DNA from: Bradyrhizobium erythrophlei
GTDB taxonomy: Bacteria > Pseudomonadota > Alphaproteobacteria > Rhizobiales > Xanthobacteraceae
Assembly (NCBI RefSeq): GCF_900129425.1
Contig: NZ_LT670817.1
Span: 5,518,001-5,582,000, forward strand
Direction of reading: 5' to 3'
DNA: 64,000 nt
How positions within the stretch are numbered: the first letter of the stretch is position 1; every line of letters begins with the position of its first letter. The position numbers and the translations under genes are program-made. The notes under the pieces were generated by a model. That model was not told the origin of the DNA. It made no database searches and was given only the letters and a program-made list of their open reading frames with translations. Positions 37,645 to 46,540 of this stretch are shown here, piece by piece.

Positions 37645-38028
37645 TGTACCGACCGATCAAATGCATCGACGATAATCGTGTGACCATTCCGACAACCAAT
37701 GGTGGCTATTCAAACAAAAAAATCCACCCGAGCAAACCCTTTCCGCCCCGCCCCTGAGCAGCCATTGCGTGTCTATTACAAAAAAAATCACCTTTGGTTG
37801 TCCTCTAATCAAACCTTTTGCTCGCGGCCGTGCTCGCGCTGATGATCTTCGCTCTGCGGCAACGATTGCGAGCGCCAGCAAGCCATGGTTTCCAAAGCCC
37901 ACAGTGGGCGGTGCAAATAGAGTTGCGGCCGGCCTTTCGGCGCAATCGAGATACCTGCCGCGATCGCACCCGCGATCACGGCCTTGCATGAACCTCGCGC
38001 ACGGGCTTCAATGGCGCGGGGGGTGCTC
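37645..38028. other. 384-bp divergent intergenic region
   Basis: The gap holds the divergent promoters of the LysR gene and the 38029 gene. It is more AT-rich than the neighbouring coding regions near 37690-37800, with several A/T tracts. I find no convincing gene, no match to the nod box, and no palindrome strong enough to assign as the LysR site. Confidence 0.4.
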
Positions 38029-38532
38029 ATGCTCAAAAACCTGATCGCAATATCCGGCGTGCGGTCCGCGGGCCGTGCCATGGCACTAACAGTGCTGGCC
38101 GCTGCTGCGCTGACCGTATCGGGCCCGTCGCCCGCACGCGCCGACCGCTGCGACGATCTCGCACGCCAGCTCAAAGGCCAGATCGACGGCCTCGCCGTCG
38201 GCAAGACCGCGGCCAATTTGATCTATCTGTCACACCCGCAGGCCAAGGTAATCACGCTCGGCTGCGCCGGCCGCAACTACTCGAACCAATTGTACGCCAA
38301 GGCCGACAGCCGCAAGCCGCAGCCGGCCTTTCTCGATCTCGTCGCCAGCGCCGCCGCCATCATCTTCACGCTGCCGAAAGACGACATGCGCAACGGGGCG
38401 GCGCGCTGCATCAGGCGGATGGGGTTCATCCACGGCGACGATGTCACGACGCGCTACCGCCGCCTCGAGATGCGCTGCGTCAGGACCAAAACCGAAGCCT
38501 CGATCACGATCTCGCGCGGCACCGACGAGTAA
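38029..38532 (+). CDS. Secreted hypothetical protein with six cysteines
   Basis: The 167-residue precursor has a signal peptide ending SGPSPARA. The mature part carries cysteines in DRCDDLAR, ITLGCAGRN, ARCIRRMG and EMRCVRTK, likely forming disulphides in the periplasm. No family is recognised. I start at ATG 38029, preceded by GGGGGG; an ATG at 37984 lengthens the N terminus. It is divergent from the LysR regulator and may be its target. Confidence 0.65.
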   Translation: MLKNLIAISGVRSAGRAMALTVLAAAALTVSGPSPARADRCDDLARQLKGQIDGLAVGKTAANLIYLSHPQAKVITLGCAGRNYSNQLYAKADSRKPQPAFLDLVASAAAIIFTLPKDDMRNGAARCIRRMGFIHGDDVTTRYRRLEMRCVRTKTEASITISRGTDE

Positions 38533-38693
38533 GCGGCGGCGCCGTCATCCATCGTCGCGCGCGCCGCTGTTTGCAGCCGGCTTCACCGAAGCCACGCCCT
38601 CTGGTTCATTGGTAAACGAATTGTTTACCGCTCGCTGCCATTTTGTCGCAGCCGGTTGACCCCGGTTCGCACCGGTGTGGTGGAGAAGTTTCC

Positions 38694-39131
38694 ATGGATA
38701 TCTCCGGCGTGGGCGCGGCAGGCGCCATGCATGCGGTTTCCGGCGCGAGCTCGAGCGGGCCGCCGCAACAGAAAATGTCAGGCCTTTACGACTCGATCGA
38801 CACCAGCGGCTCTGGCAGCATCACGCAGAGCCAGTTCGAACAGGCCTTTCAGACCAAGAACCCGCCGGCCGTTTTCCAGAACCAGCGCGCGGACGCCATT
38901 TTCTCCGCTCTCGATCCCGGCGGCACCGGCAGCGTTTCCAAGCAGGATTTCGTCTCGGGAATGTCGAAGCTGATGGCCTCGCTGCGCGCCGATAATGCCG
39001 GGCAGACCGCATCGCCATCATCGCAACCCTCCGCCTCGCTGGCAGCGAGTGTGCAATCGCTCAACCAGATCGGCAAGGCATCGCCGCAGCAGACCCAGTT
39101 GCCGGGTTCCTTGATCAATCTCCAGGCATGA
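38694..39131 (+). CDS. EF-hand-like protein
   Basis: The 145-residue protein has two EF-hand-like loops: D36-TSGSGSITQSQF and D74-PGGTGSVSKQDF. In both the 12th position is not glutamate (Gln and Asp), so Ca2+ affinity may be low or altered. The C terminus is Ser/Gln-rich and disordered. No signal peptide is present. Its last 17 bases overlap the end of the convergent apbE-like gene. Typical of many short EF-hand proteins in Bradyrhizobium. Confidence 0.75.
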   Translation: MDISGVGAAGAMHAVSGASSSGPPQQKMSGLYDSIDTSGSGSITQSQFEQAFQTKNPPAVFQNQRADAIFSALDPGGTGSVSKQDFVSGMSKLMASLRADNAGQTASPSSQPSASLAASVQSLNQIGKASPQQTQLPGSLINLQA

Positions 39132-40029
39132 TCTGAAGCGGTTCGGTGCCGCTGCAGCGCCTGAGATCGTCGATGACGATATGGCGAACGCCGAGGCTTG
39201 CGAGCCAGGCAGCCCCACTGCGGCCCCTCAACATCGCCGACGTCGCAAGAGTTCCCCCGACCAGGCAACGGTCGGAAATGACTGTCACCGATGACAACCC
39301 CTGCGCCGGCCATCCGGTCCGGGGATCGAGGATGTGACAATAGCGCCGTCCCTTCACCTCGATGAAGCGTTCATAGTCGCCGCTGGTTGCAAGCGCGCCG
39401 CCATGGAGTTCGACCTCCGCCACCACCGCGGCGCCATCGCGCGGATCGCGGATACCAACCCGCCATGGCTGACCGTCGAACTGCGGACCGATCACGCGGA
39501 TGTCGCCGCCGAGATTGACGAAGCCGTGGCGCGCGCCGAGGTCGCAACAGACTTCTGCCGCGCGATCGGCCGCGTATTCCTTGCCGAGACCGCCGAGATC
39601 GAGCTCCATGCCGGCTTGCGCGAACGAGAGACGGCCGTCCGACAAGGTGACCTTGTCGAGCCCAATGCGCAGCAGCAGAGCGTCTATTTCCTGTTGCGCC
39701 GGCAGCCGCGAGCCCGAAAAATTCCAGGCCTGGCGCAGGAGCCCTGACGTGATGTCGAACGCGCCCTCGCTGCTCGCAAAGCACGCCTTGGCGTAGGCGA
39801 CGAGACCCGCCGTCTCCGCATCGACATTGGTGGTGCCGCCCACGGCCGCAACGCGATTGATCCGCGCCAACTCGCTGTCGCCACGGTAGCGCGAATAGCG
39901 CGCCTCGATTCGTCTCACTTCACCCTCCGCGGCAAGGGCAATCATGGTCGAGGCCGCCGGGGTGTCCGCCTGCACGTGAACGGCGCAATCGGACGCCATG
40001 GCATGAAACCGGTACGTGACGAGCGACAC
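39115..40029 (-). CDS. apbE: FAD:protein FMN transferase (ApbE family)
   Basis: The family attaches FMN to Thr of target flavoproteins, as in Nqr and Rnf, using FAD. The 304 residues include the ApbE markers FHAMASDCAVHV, SRYRGDSELARINR, SSEGAFDITSGLLRQAWNF, MELDLGGLGKEYAADRA, VNLGGDIRV and HILDPRTGWPAQG. I choose GTG 40029, which has GGGAAAGG eight bases upstream; an ATG at 40101 lacks a ribosome binding site. No signal peptide is evident. No flavoprotein partner is adjacent. Confidence 0.85.
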   Translation of the reverse strand: MSLVTYRFHAMASDCAVHVQADTPAASTMIALAAEGEVRRIEARYSRYRGDSELARINRVAAVGGTTNVDAETAGLVAYAKACFASSEGAFDITSGLLRQAWNFSGSRLPAQQEIDALLLRIGLDKVTLSDGRLSFAQAGMELDLGGLGKEYAADRAAEVCCDLGARHGFVNLGGDIRVIGPQFDGQPWRVGIRDPRDGAAVVAEVELHGGALATSGDYERFIEVKGRRYCHILDPRTGWPAQGLSSVTVISDRCLVGGTLATSAMLRGRSGAAWLASLGVRHIVIDDLRRCSGTEPLQIMPGD

Positions 40030-40190
40030 GATCCGTACCTTTCCCAATCGCTTAAATTCGAGATCGAACTTTACAGGATTATTGGAGCCACTGTTCACCA
40101 TCCGACCGGATTGGTCCCGTTGGCGCGCGGTCTGCGGCCTGGATTCATAAAGCATTCGTCTCCACCTCGTCACAGTCGGGCACCACAGCG

Positions 40191-40216
40191 AGGAATTTGT
40201 CCAAGGAATTTGTCCA
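40191..40216 (+). repeat. 13-bp tandem duplication carrying the ribosome binding site
   Basis: AGGAATTTGTCCA occurs twice back to back, and its final A is the first base of the start codon at 40216. Each copy contains an AGGA Shine-Dalgarno, so the small gene has a doubled initiation site. Probably a recent slippage event. Confidence 0.85.
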
Positions 40217-40392
40217 TGAGTGTTTCCGCCGTTTCAGCACCGGCGCCGGTCAGCATTCCGCAGGCCAGCGCCTCCAACGCCCCCGTCGTGAAACCCGATG
40301 TCGATGCCGCCGACGATGCCGGCGCGGCCCCAAAGCCGGCTCCGGAGCCGCTTCCGCCGGGACAGGGAACACGGATCGACCAGTTGGTGTGA
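40216..40392 (+). CDS. Small Ala/Pro-rich protein ending GQGTRIDQLV (58 aa)
   Basis: The 58 residues (MSVSAVSAPAPVSIPQAS... PLPPGQGTRIDQLV) are low-complexity and acidic except for the C-terminal GQGTRIDQLV. I recall this ending as a conserved tail of short Bradyrhizobium proteins of unknown function, so the tail may be a docking peptide. The duplicated ribosome binding site supports translation. Confidence 0.55.
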   Translation: MSVSAVSAPAPVSIPQASASNAPVVKPDVDAADDAGAAPKPAPEPLPPGQGTRIDQLV

Positions 40393-40431
40393 GAGGGCGG
40401 AGACAACCAACCAACCGTCCTGCGCGGGCTT

Positions 40432-40512
40432 GAGGCGCGTATCCATCCATCTTCGTTGAAATCGCCTTTGCGAAGAAGCTGGATTGCCGGGTCGAGCCCG
40501 GTGACGATCATG
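40432..40512. repeat. Palindromic element related to family A
   Basis: GCGTATCCATCCATCTTC and GAAGAAGCTGGATTGCCGGG with an inner CGGGTCGAGCCCG hairpin recall the family A elements but with a different arm. It fills the gap before the methyltransferase gene. Confidence 0.45.
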
Positions 40513-40586
40513 GTGAAAAATCCCCGCCGCAAGTTTGCCGGAAAACGGCGCGACCATGCTGACCCCGACCCCGATGGGACCACCGC

Positions 40587-41261
40587 ATGATCGCAAAATG
40601 GCTGCTGCAGAACCTGATCTGGGTGGTCGCGCTGGGCGCGTTGTTGTTCGTGTCCGCGGGCACGCTGCACTGGCCGGCGGCCTGGGTGTTCCTGGCCACC
40701 AGCGCGGTCATCGGCATCGGCTTTGGTTGGTGGCTGGCCAAAACCGACCCGGCGTTGCTCGCCGAGCGGATGCGCCCGATGATGCAGAAGAATCAGCCTG
40801 CCGCCGACAAGAAATTCATGCTGGTGTTCGGCGTTATCGCCCTGATCTGGTTTCTTGCGATCGGATTCGACAAGCGCATGCATGCTTCCGATATTCCTGT
40901 CGCCCTGCAGGCGCTGGGACTGGCGATGCTGCTGCTGACCACCGGCTTCATCATGTGGGTGATGCGCGAGAATTCATACGCGGCCCCCGTGGTCAAGGTG
41001 CAGACCGAGCGCGGTCACCGCGTGGTCAGCACTGGACCTTACGCCTGGGTGCGGCATCCCATGTACAGCGGCACCATATTGTTTTTCGTCGGCGTGCCGC
41101 TGCTCCTGGGCTCCTGGTGGGGCGTGGCGCTATCGCCGCTGTTCGTCCTCCTGTTTGCCGTTCGCTCCGGCATCGAGGAACGCGCGCTGATCGCGGGCCT
41201 GCCAGGCTATGCCGACTACACCAGGCGGGTGCGCTATCGTCTGGTGCCCGGACTTTGGTGA
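40587..41261 (+). CDS. Isoprenylcysteine carboxyl methyltransferase-like membrane protein
   Basis: The 224-residue protein has five to six membrane segments and the ICMT/PEMT core: RGHRVVSTGPYAWVRHPMYSGTIL then EERALIAGLPGYADYTRRVRYRLVPGLW. These residues bind SAM and the lipid acceptor in the family. Bacterial members methylate unknown hydrophobic substrates. It precedes the GFA-family gene by 40 bp, probably as an operon. Confidence 0.88.
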   Translation: MIAKWLLQNLIWVVALGALLFVSAGTLHWPAAWVFLATSAVIGIGFGWWLAKTDPALLAERMRPMMQKNQPAADKKFMLVFGVIALIWFLAIGFDKRMHASDIPVALQALGLAMLLLTTGFIMWVMRENSYAAPVVKVQTERGHRVVSTGPYAWVRHPMYSGTILFFVGVPLLLGSWWGVALSPLFVLLFAVRSGIEERALIAGLPGYADYTRRVRYRLVPGLW

Positions 41262-41301
41262 GGCTTATACTGCCGGCAAGCGCCACTCAGGGAGCGGACC
41301 G

Positions 41302-41661
41302 ATGCCCGACACCAGGACCTATACCGGCGGCTGCCACTGCGGCATGGTGCGCTTCGAATGCACCACCGACCTTGCGATGGTGACCTCCTGCAATTGCTCG
41401 ATCTGCACCAAGAAAGGCCTGCATTTCGCATTCCTGGCGCCAAAGAGTTTTGTGCTGCGCGCCGGCGAGGACAATTTGCGGGAATATCTGTTCAACAAGC
41501 ACGCCATCCGGCATCAGCTCTGCATCGACTGCGGCGTCGACGTGTTCGCGCGCGGCAGCAAGCCCGACGGCACCGAAGTGGTGGCGCTCAACGTTAGCTG
41601 CATCGACGGGATCGAGCTTGCAAAACTGGCGATGACGCCGGTCGATGGAAGGAACCGGTGA
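41302..41661 (+). CDS. GFA-family (CENP-V type) zinc protein
   Basis: The 119-residue protein has the zinc ligands of the glutathione-dependent formaldehyde-activating family: GGCHCGMVRFEC, CNCSICTKKG and CIDCGVDV. The family's name enzyme adds glutathione to formaldehyde, though many members are not proven to do so. The start ATG 41302 follows GGGAGCGG. With a PQQ alcohol dehydrogenase elsewhere in the window a formaldehyde role is possible but not shown. Confidence 0.85.
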   Translation: MPDTRTYTGGCHCGMVRFECTTDLAMVTSCNCSICTKKGLHFAFLAPKSFVLRAGEDNLREYLFNKHAIRHQLCIDCGVDVFARGSKPDGTEVVALNVSCIDGIELAKLAMTPVDGRNR

Positions 41662-41697
41662 AGTTTTAGCCAGGCGATGGACTTGCCGCGAGTTCAG

Positions 41698-41812
41698 TTT
41701 CACCTCTCCCAAAGGGAGAGGTCGGATCGCCCTTGCGATCCGGGTGAGGGGTTACAGCCTCACGATAGACCGTAACCCCTCACCCCAGCCCTCTCCCAAC
41801 GGGAGAGGGGGC
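41698..41812. repeat. Palindromic repeat, family C copy 2
   Basis: CACCTCTCCC...GGGAGAGG, GATCGCCC..GATCC, and GGGTGAGGGGTTAC...GTAACCCCTCACCC form nested stems, ending in CCCTCTCCC...GGGAGAGGG. It lies between convergent genes, like copy 1 at 34745. Confidence 0.85.
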
Positions 41813-41853
41813 GCACTTCCGCTGCGGCGATGGTGACGAGTCACTTCGTGCAC

Positions 41854-42561
41854 CTAAACGTCCAGCGCCTTGTAGCGCCGGAAAATGCCGTCCTCGTTGA
41901 AGGCGAAGCGGCGGTCGCTCGCGAGATAGGCCTTGATGTTGGGCCTGGCGGCGACGCGGTCGTGCAGGCCGACCAGCCCGGGAATCCCGCGCTCGAACGC
42001 CTTCATGCGCTTGGGGAATGCGTAGCGCAGCCCCTCCACGATCTGGAACAGCGACAAGTCCGCGTAGGTCAGCCTGCGACCGGTCAGCCATGCGCCGCTG
42101 CTGCTCTTTAATATTCCCTCGAAATATCCAAGATATTTCGGCAAGCGTTCCTTCCAGAATTCCTCGCTGCGTTTTTTGGCCGGGCCACGCTGGTCCTCGT
42201 AGTACAGCGACGGGCCGAGCGGATGATGGGTGTCGTGAATTTCCAGCACCAGATCCGTGACCGTGAGTTGCAGCTGATGTATCCACAGCTTTCCTGCTTC
42301 CGCCTTCGGCGCCAGCCCATGGCGCGATCCGAGATAGAGCAGGATATTGGCGGTCTGCCCGATCAGGAGCTTCTCGGCTTTCAGAAACGGCGGCGCGAAC
42401 GGCGGCGTGCCGCTGCGCGCCTCCATCATTTTCATCATCGCGGCCATGCCGCGTTCGCCGCGCGTGACATCGGCATAGTCGGCGCCCGCTTCTTCCAGCG
42501 CGAGGCGGACAAATTCGCCGCGGCCCTGAATGCCCGGCCAGTAATAGAGTTCGTAGCGCAT
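41854..42561 (-). CDS. Glutathione S-transferase family protein
   Basis: The 235-residue protein shows the GST layout: thioredoxin-like N-terminal domain beginning MRYELYYWPGIQGRGEFVRLALEEAGADYADV and an all-helical C-terminal domain with LTGRRLTYADLSLFQIVEGL. The Tyr-Trp pair near residue 7 may contribute to thiolate activation as in sigma/pi-like GSTs. It carries an insertion around HHPLGPSLYYEDQRGPAKKRSEE, which is unusual. Substrate unknown. It has its own start region with GGGATT. Confidence 0.85.
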   Translation of the reverse strand: MRYELYYWPGIQGRGEFVRLALEEAGADYADVTRGERGMAAMMKMMEARSGTPPFAPPFLKAEKLLIGQTANILLYLGSRHGLAPKAEAGKLWIHQLQLTVTDLVLEIHDTHHPLGPSLYYEDQRGPAKKRSEEFWKERLPKYLGYFEGILKSSSGAWLTGRRLTYADLSLFQIVEGLRYAFPKRMKAFERGIPGLVGLHDRVAARPNIKAYLASDRRFAFNEDGIFRRYKALDV

Positions 42562-42673
42562 GGAAAATCCCTCGATCGGACGCGCGGCAGAGGCTTTCGG
42601 AAGCGGCAACGCGCCGGCGGCGCCCTTGGTTCGCCGCGAGACAATATAGCAGGCCGCTGGCGCCGGCCGGCAA

Positions 42674-42706
42674 ACGAAAAGGCGCCGCGGATTGCTCCGC
42701 GGCGCC
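42674..42706 (-). terminator. Terminator of the Tim44-domain gene
   Basis: GGCGCCGCGG and CCGCGGCGCC form a perfect 10-bp stem with a six-base loop. On the minus strand it is followed by TTTTCGTTT. It lies 28 bases beyond the stop of the Tim44-domain gene. Confidence 0.85.
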
Positions 42707-42733
42707 TCGCATTCGAGTGATATCGCCGAACGA

Positions 42734-43681
42734 TCAGGTCTGCTGGATCGCCGACAGTTCCCAGTTGGCCCCGCGCGGCCGCACGAAGGTCCAGACTTCG
42801 GTGGCCTCGGTCGGCGCGTCGCTGCCCTCGACCAGCCGGCCGGTAGTACGGTCGGTGGTCTTGTCGACCAGCGCGTAGCGCATCGCCACGCTGGCATAAT
42901 CGGTGTCGCCCTCGCGCCAGGCTTCGGCGAGGTCGCCCTGCAGCAGCTTCAGGTTGGAGACCTTGTTGATGACGTTGCGGGCGCGGTTCTGTTGGAGATC
43001 GGCGGTGAAGTAAGACACCATTTCGGGCGTCGCCAGCGTATGCAGTCTGGCGACATCCTCGTCCGACCAGGCGGCTTGAATATCGCCCAGCAAGCGCTCG
43101 AAGGCCTCGTAATCGGCCGGCACAATCTCAAGCGGCGCGCTGGTCGATCCCAGCCCGAAACCCGTGCCGGAGCGGAAGCTTGATTGTGCGCCTGCGCTTG
43201 CGGGGGATGCGCCGGCATAAGCGGGGTTGGCGTGACGGCGCTGCCACCACGACATGGCCATCCGAATGACGATGACGATCAAACCGATCTGCAGGATCAG
43301 CCCGAAGATCGACGACAATCCGCCGATGCCGCTGAACATTCCGCCGCCGAACAACATGCCGAGCAGGCCGGCCCCGAGAAAGCCCGCGGCGAGGCCGCCG
43401 AGCATGCCCCTGCCCGGGCTGTTGAAGAATCCGCCGCCCGCGGGCGCGCCCACACCCGGGCTGCCCGGCTGGGTGATGGTGCGGTTGAAAGGTGACGCCG
43501 AACCCGGTGCCGTGGAGGTGCTCGGCGGCGCGGAAAAGGTTCGCGAGCCGCGGGAACCCGAGCTGAAGCCGCCGCCGACCCGGGCGTCGGCCGGCGAGAT
43601 CGCCGAGATCAAGGGTAACGCGAGCGATAAAACGACGGCGATCGCCTGGAAGGCGCCGCGAGCGCGCTGCGTGAACGTCAT
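42734..43681 (-). CDS. Tim44-like domain membrane protein
   Basis: The 315-residue protein starts with a signal or anchor helix (FQAIAVVLSLALPLISAI), then a Gly/Ser/Pro-rich region, a glycine-rich hydrophobic pair of helices (about 90-145), and a C-terminal Tim44-like domain (about 185-312: YEAFERLLGDIQAAWSDEDVARLHTLATPEMVSYFTADLQQN). Bacterial relatives are inner-membrane proteins of unknown role that share the mitochondrial import-motor fold. It follows cckA with a hairpin in between. Confidence 0.85.
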   Translation of the reverse strand: MTFTQRARGAFQAIAVVLSLALPLISAISPADARVGGGFSSGSRGSRTFSAPPSTSTAPGSASPFNRTITQPGSPGVGAPAGGGFFNSPGRGMLGGLAAGFLGAGLLGMLFGGGMFSGIGGLSSIFGLILQIGLIVIVIRMAMSWWQRRHANPAYAGASPASAGAQSSFRSGTGFGLGSTSAPLEIVPADYEAFERLLGDIQAAWSDEDVARLHTLATPEMVSYFTADLQQNRARNVINKVSNLKLLQGDLAEAWREGDTDYASVAMRYALVDKTTDRTTGRLVEGSDAPTEATEVWTFVRPRGANWELSAIQQT

Positions 43682-43746
43682 GTCTGTTTCCTTAGTCCCC
43701 GGCAGGGGGAAGCGCCACTAAGATGGGCAGCACCGCCTAAAAGTGA

Positions 43747-43769
43747 AGCCGCTATCGGATATAGCGGCT
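43747..43769 (-). terminator. Probable terminator of cckA
   Basis: AGCCGCTAT (43747-43755) and ATAGCGGCT (43761-43769) form a nine-base perfect stem with a five-base loop. The minus strand continues TCACTTTTAGG, a weak T-tract, so termination may be partial. It lies between cckA and the Tim44-domain gene. Confidence 0.55.
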
Positions 43770-43834
43770 GCGGCCCTCGGTCGCGGGGATGGGTCAATAA
43801 GGCTCATGGCAGAGCGCTTCACCCCGGCGCCGCC

Positions 43835-46396
43835 TCACGACGGCGTCATGGTTTCCTTCACCGCGGCCACCAACTGGCTCAGCGTGAACGGCTTCGGCAG
43901 GAAGGCGAATTGCTGGTTCTCCGGCAGGCTCTTCTCGAAGGCATCTTCGGCATAGCCCGAGACGAAGATGATCTTGAGGTCCGGATTGCGGCCGCGCATC
44001 GTCTTGAGCAGGGTCGGGCCATCCATCTCCGGCATCACCACGTCGGAAACGACGAGATCGACGGCGCCGTTCTGAAGCTCCAGCGCTTCCAGCGCCTCGA
44101 TGCCGTTCGACGCCTCGATCACGCTGTAGCCGCGCGAGCGCAAGCCGCGCGCATTCAGCGAGCGGAGGCCTTCCTCGTCTTCAACCAGCAGAATGGTGCC
44201 CTGCCCGGTCAGATCGGCACGGGGCTTCGTCTCCGCCGGCGGCTCTTTGGCGGTGCCGTTGGCGGCGGCGGCGTCGGGCTGGGCCTCCTGCTCGAGATGA
44301 TGCCGCGGCAGAAAGATGTGGAACGAGGTGCCGTTGCCGGCTTCGGAGTCCACATAGATGAAACCGCCGGTCTGTTTGACGATGCCGTACACCGTCGATA
44401 GTCCGAGGCCGGTGCCCTTACCGACTTCCTTGGTCGAGAAAAACGGCTCGAAGATCTTGTCGACGATATCGGGCGGAATGCCGGTGCCGGTATCGGTGAC
44501 ATCGATCCGCACATAGTCCGCCGCCGGCATGCCCTTGTAGGCGAGATCGGCGGATTCCTCCGAGGTCACGTTGGCGGTTCGCACCGTCAATTTGCCGCCC
44601 TCGGACATCGCGTCGCGGGCGTTGACCGCCAGATTGACGATCACCTGTTCGAACTGCGAGACGTCGACTTTCACCGGCCACAGATCGCGGCCGTGCACCA
44701 GATCGAGCTTGACCTTCTCGCCGATCAGGCGGCGCAGCAGCATGGTGAGATCACTCAAGGCGTCGCCGAGATCGAGCACCTGCGGCCGCAGGGTCTGGCG
44801 GCGCGAGAACGCCAGCAACTGCCGCACCAGCGTCGCCGCGCGGGTCGCGTTCTGCTTGATCTGCATGATGTCCTGGAACGAGGGATCGGTCGGCTTGTGC
44901 GCGTTCAGCAGGAAGTCGTTCGCCATCATGATGGCGGAGAGCACATTGTTGAAATCGTGCGCGATGCCGCCGGCGAGCTGGCCGACCATGTCCATCTTCT
45001 GCGACTGGTTGATCTGGTTCTCCAGCGCCCGCCGCTCGGTGGTCTCCAGCATGTAGACGATGGCGGCCTCGGTCTCGCGCTCATCTTCCTCGACCGCGGT
45101 GACGAAGAACTGCGCCCATCGCTCCTTGGCGCCGTCGAGCATCGCCTCGACCGGCGGAATGTCGCCCTGCCCCTCCGCCGCCTGGTTGATGGCCGCGATC
45201 AGCAGGCCGCGGTCGCGCGGGTTGACCGTTCTGAAGATCGACTTGCCGGCCGCGCCATCGGGGCCCAGTCCTTGCGCCAGCTTGGCGAACCGGGCATTGG
45301 CGCGGACCACCGCGCCCGAGCGGTCCACGGTCGCGATCGCCATCGGGGTATGATCGAAGAAGCGCATGAAGCGGACTTCGGCGGCGCGCTGCGGGTCGGG
45401 GCGCTCGTCGCGCGCACGGCTGATCACCAGCGTGCGCGACGCGCCTGGCACGCCGTCCGCGCCGAATGCCAGCTTGTGATAGAGCCGCACCGGCATGGTC
45501 TTGCCGCCGCGCATCCGCAGATCGATGTCGAACACCTCGGTTTTGACTTCGCCGGGCACCGGCGGAATCGATGTCAGCAGCGCCGCACCGTCGCCCGAAA
45601 CGATGTCGGTCAGCTTCAGGCCGCCCGATCCGATCTCGGCGAGATCGTAATCGAGCCAGTTCGCCAGCGTGGCGTTGACATAGACGAGGTCGCCGGCGGC
45701 ATTGACCGAGAAGAACCCGCAAGGCGCATGATCGAGATATTCGATCGCGTGCTGCAGTTCCTGGAACACATCTTCCTGCCGTTCGCGGTCGCGGGTGATG
45801 TCGGCGATCGACCACACCGCGTATTTGGCTCGGCGTTTGCTGTCGCTGAGCGGGCGAACCCGCATCCGCAGCCAGCGGCCATGGTTACCGTCGTGACCGG
45901 CGATGCGGACTTCTTCCTGCTGCCGCTTGCCCTCGCGCGCCGCCTTGAGCAGGCGAAACACCGCCTCCGACACATCGGGGTTGCCGATAAAAACCCGCTC
46001 GACCGGGCGCGCCTCCTGCGCGGTCGCAGCTCCCGTCAGCGCCAGATAGGCGGCGTTGGAGTAGACCACGTGACCGCGGGGGTCGGTGACCGCGAGGCCG
46101 TCGTCAGCCTGATCGGCGATGCGGCCCAGCACCGGATCATCGGCGGCACGGTCGGCGAAACGAATAATCCCCGCCGCGAACGCGAACAGGTTGAACAGGC
46201 CGACCATCGCCAGCAGCGCCAGCAGCCCGAGGATATAAGGCTCCGCCCGCGAGCGGCCGATGGTCATCAGCGCGACCGCCACCGCGACGATGCCGAAGGC
46301 CACCAGCAGCACCAGAACGATGCTGCCGCTACGCCGCGCCGGCTCGGGGGCGGTGACGCGCTCTCGCGGTGGGTCGTGGTCAGTATCGGCGGTCAT
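43835..46396 (-). CDS. cckA: Cell-cycle hybrid histidine kinase CckA
   Basis: In alphaproteobacteria CckA feeds phosphate through ChpT to CtrA and CpdR. The 853 residues show two membrane helices (about 26-46 and 53-78), PAS-type sensor domains (about 90-200, 210-325 and 340-455), a dimerisation/phosphoacceptor region with His480 in GGIAHDFNNVLSAI, an ATPase domain (about 580-700, VNLAVNARDAM, DTGTGIPPD, GKGTGLGLSTVYG), and a receiver domain with Asp785 (VVSDVVMPEMDG). It borders the flagellar genes and a CtrA box lies before flgB. Confidence 0.93.
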   Translation of the reverse strand: MTADTDHDPPRERVTAPEPARRSGSIVLVLLVAFGIVAVAVALMTIGRSRAEPYILGLLALLAMVGLFNLFAFAAGIIRFADRAADDPVLGRIADQADDGLAVTDPRGHVVYSNAAYLALTGAATAQEARPVERVFIGNPDVSEAVFRLLKAAREGKRQQEEVRIAGHDGNHGRWLRMRVRPLSDSKRRAKYAVWSIADITRDRERQEDVFQELQHAIEYLDHAPCGFFSVNAAGDLVYVNATLANWLDYDLAEIGSGGLKLTDIVSGDGAALLTSIPPVPGEVKTEVFDIDLRMRGGKTMPVRLYHKLAFGADGVPGASRTLVISRARDERPDPQRAAEVRFMRFFDHTPMAIATVDRSGAVVRANARFAKLAQGLGPDGAAGKSIFRTVNPRDRGLLIAAINQAAEGQGDIPPVEAMLDGAKERWAQFFVTAVEEDERETEAAIVYMLETTERRALENQINQSQKMDMVGQLAGGIAHDFNNVLSAIMMANDFLLNAHKPTDPSFQDIMQIKQNATRAATLVRQLLAFSRRQTLRPQVLDLGDALSDLTMLLRRLIGEKVKLDLVHGRDLWPVKVDVSQFEQVIVNLAVNARDAMSEGGKLTVRTANVTSEESADLAYKGMPAADYVRIDVTDTGTGIPPDIVDKIFEPFFSTKEVGKGTGLGLSTVYGIVKQTGGFIYVDSEAGNGTSFHIFLPRHHLEQEAQPDAAAANGTAKEPPAETKPRADLTGQGTILLVEDEEGLRSLNARGLRSRGYSVIEASNGIEALEALELQNGAVDLVVSDVVMPEMDGPTLLKTMRGRNPDLKIIFVSGYAEDAFEKSLPENQQFAFLPKPFTLSQLVAAVKETMTPS

Positions 46397-46540
46397 ACAA
46401 AAGGACGCAGCCTGTCGACATGAATCTGAAACTTAACTCCTGAGTGCCTGAATCGGGCCCGCAAGCGCAAGTCCGTCGAGCCGCAATTTCGTCGGTTGCG
46501 CGTCGTCCAAGGACGTTTTCAGAGCAAAACTGTCCTGACT

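Noticed and set aside
37645..38028. Possible nod box near the NodD-like LysR gene
   Set aside because: I compared the divergent region with the nod box pattern and found no convincing match; no nodulation genes are nearby.
34745..41812. Family C repeats considered as CRISPR or phage attachment sites
   Set aside because: The copies are single, palindromic and differ in arms; there are no spacers, cas genes or integrase.
44693..46423. Plus-strand open frame of 576 codons opposite cckA
   Set aside because: Shadow of the kinase gene; residue composition is typical of antisense frames in high-GC DNA.
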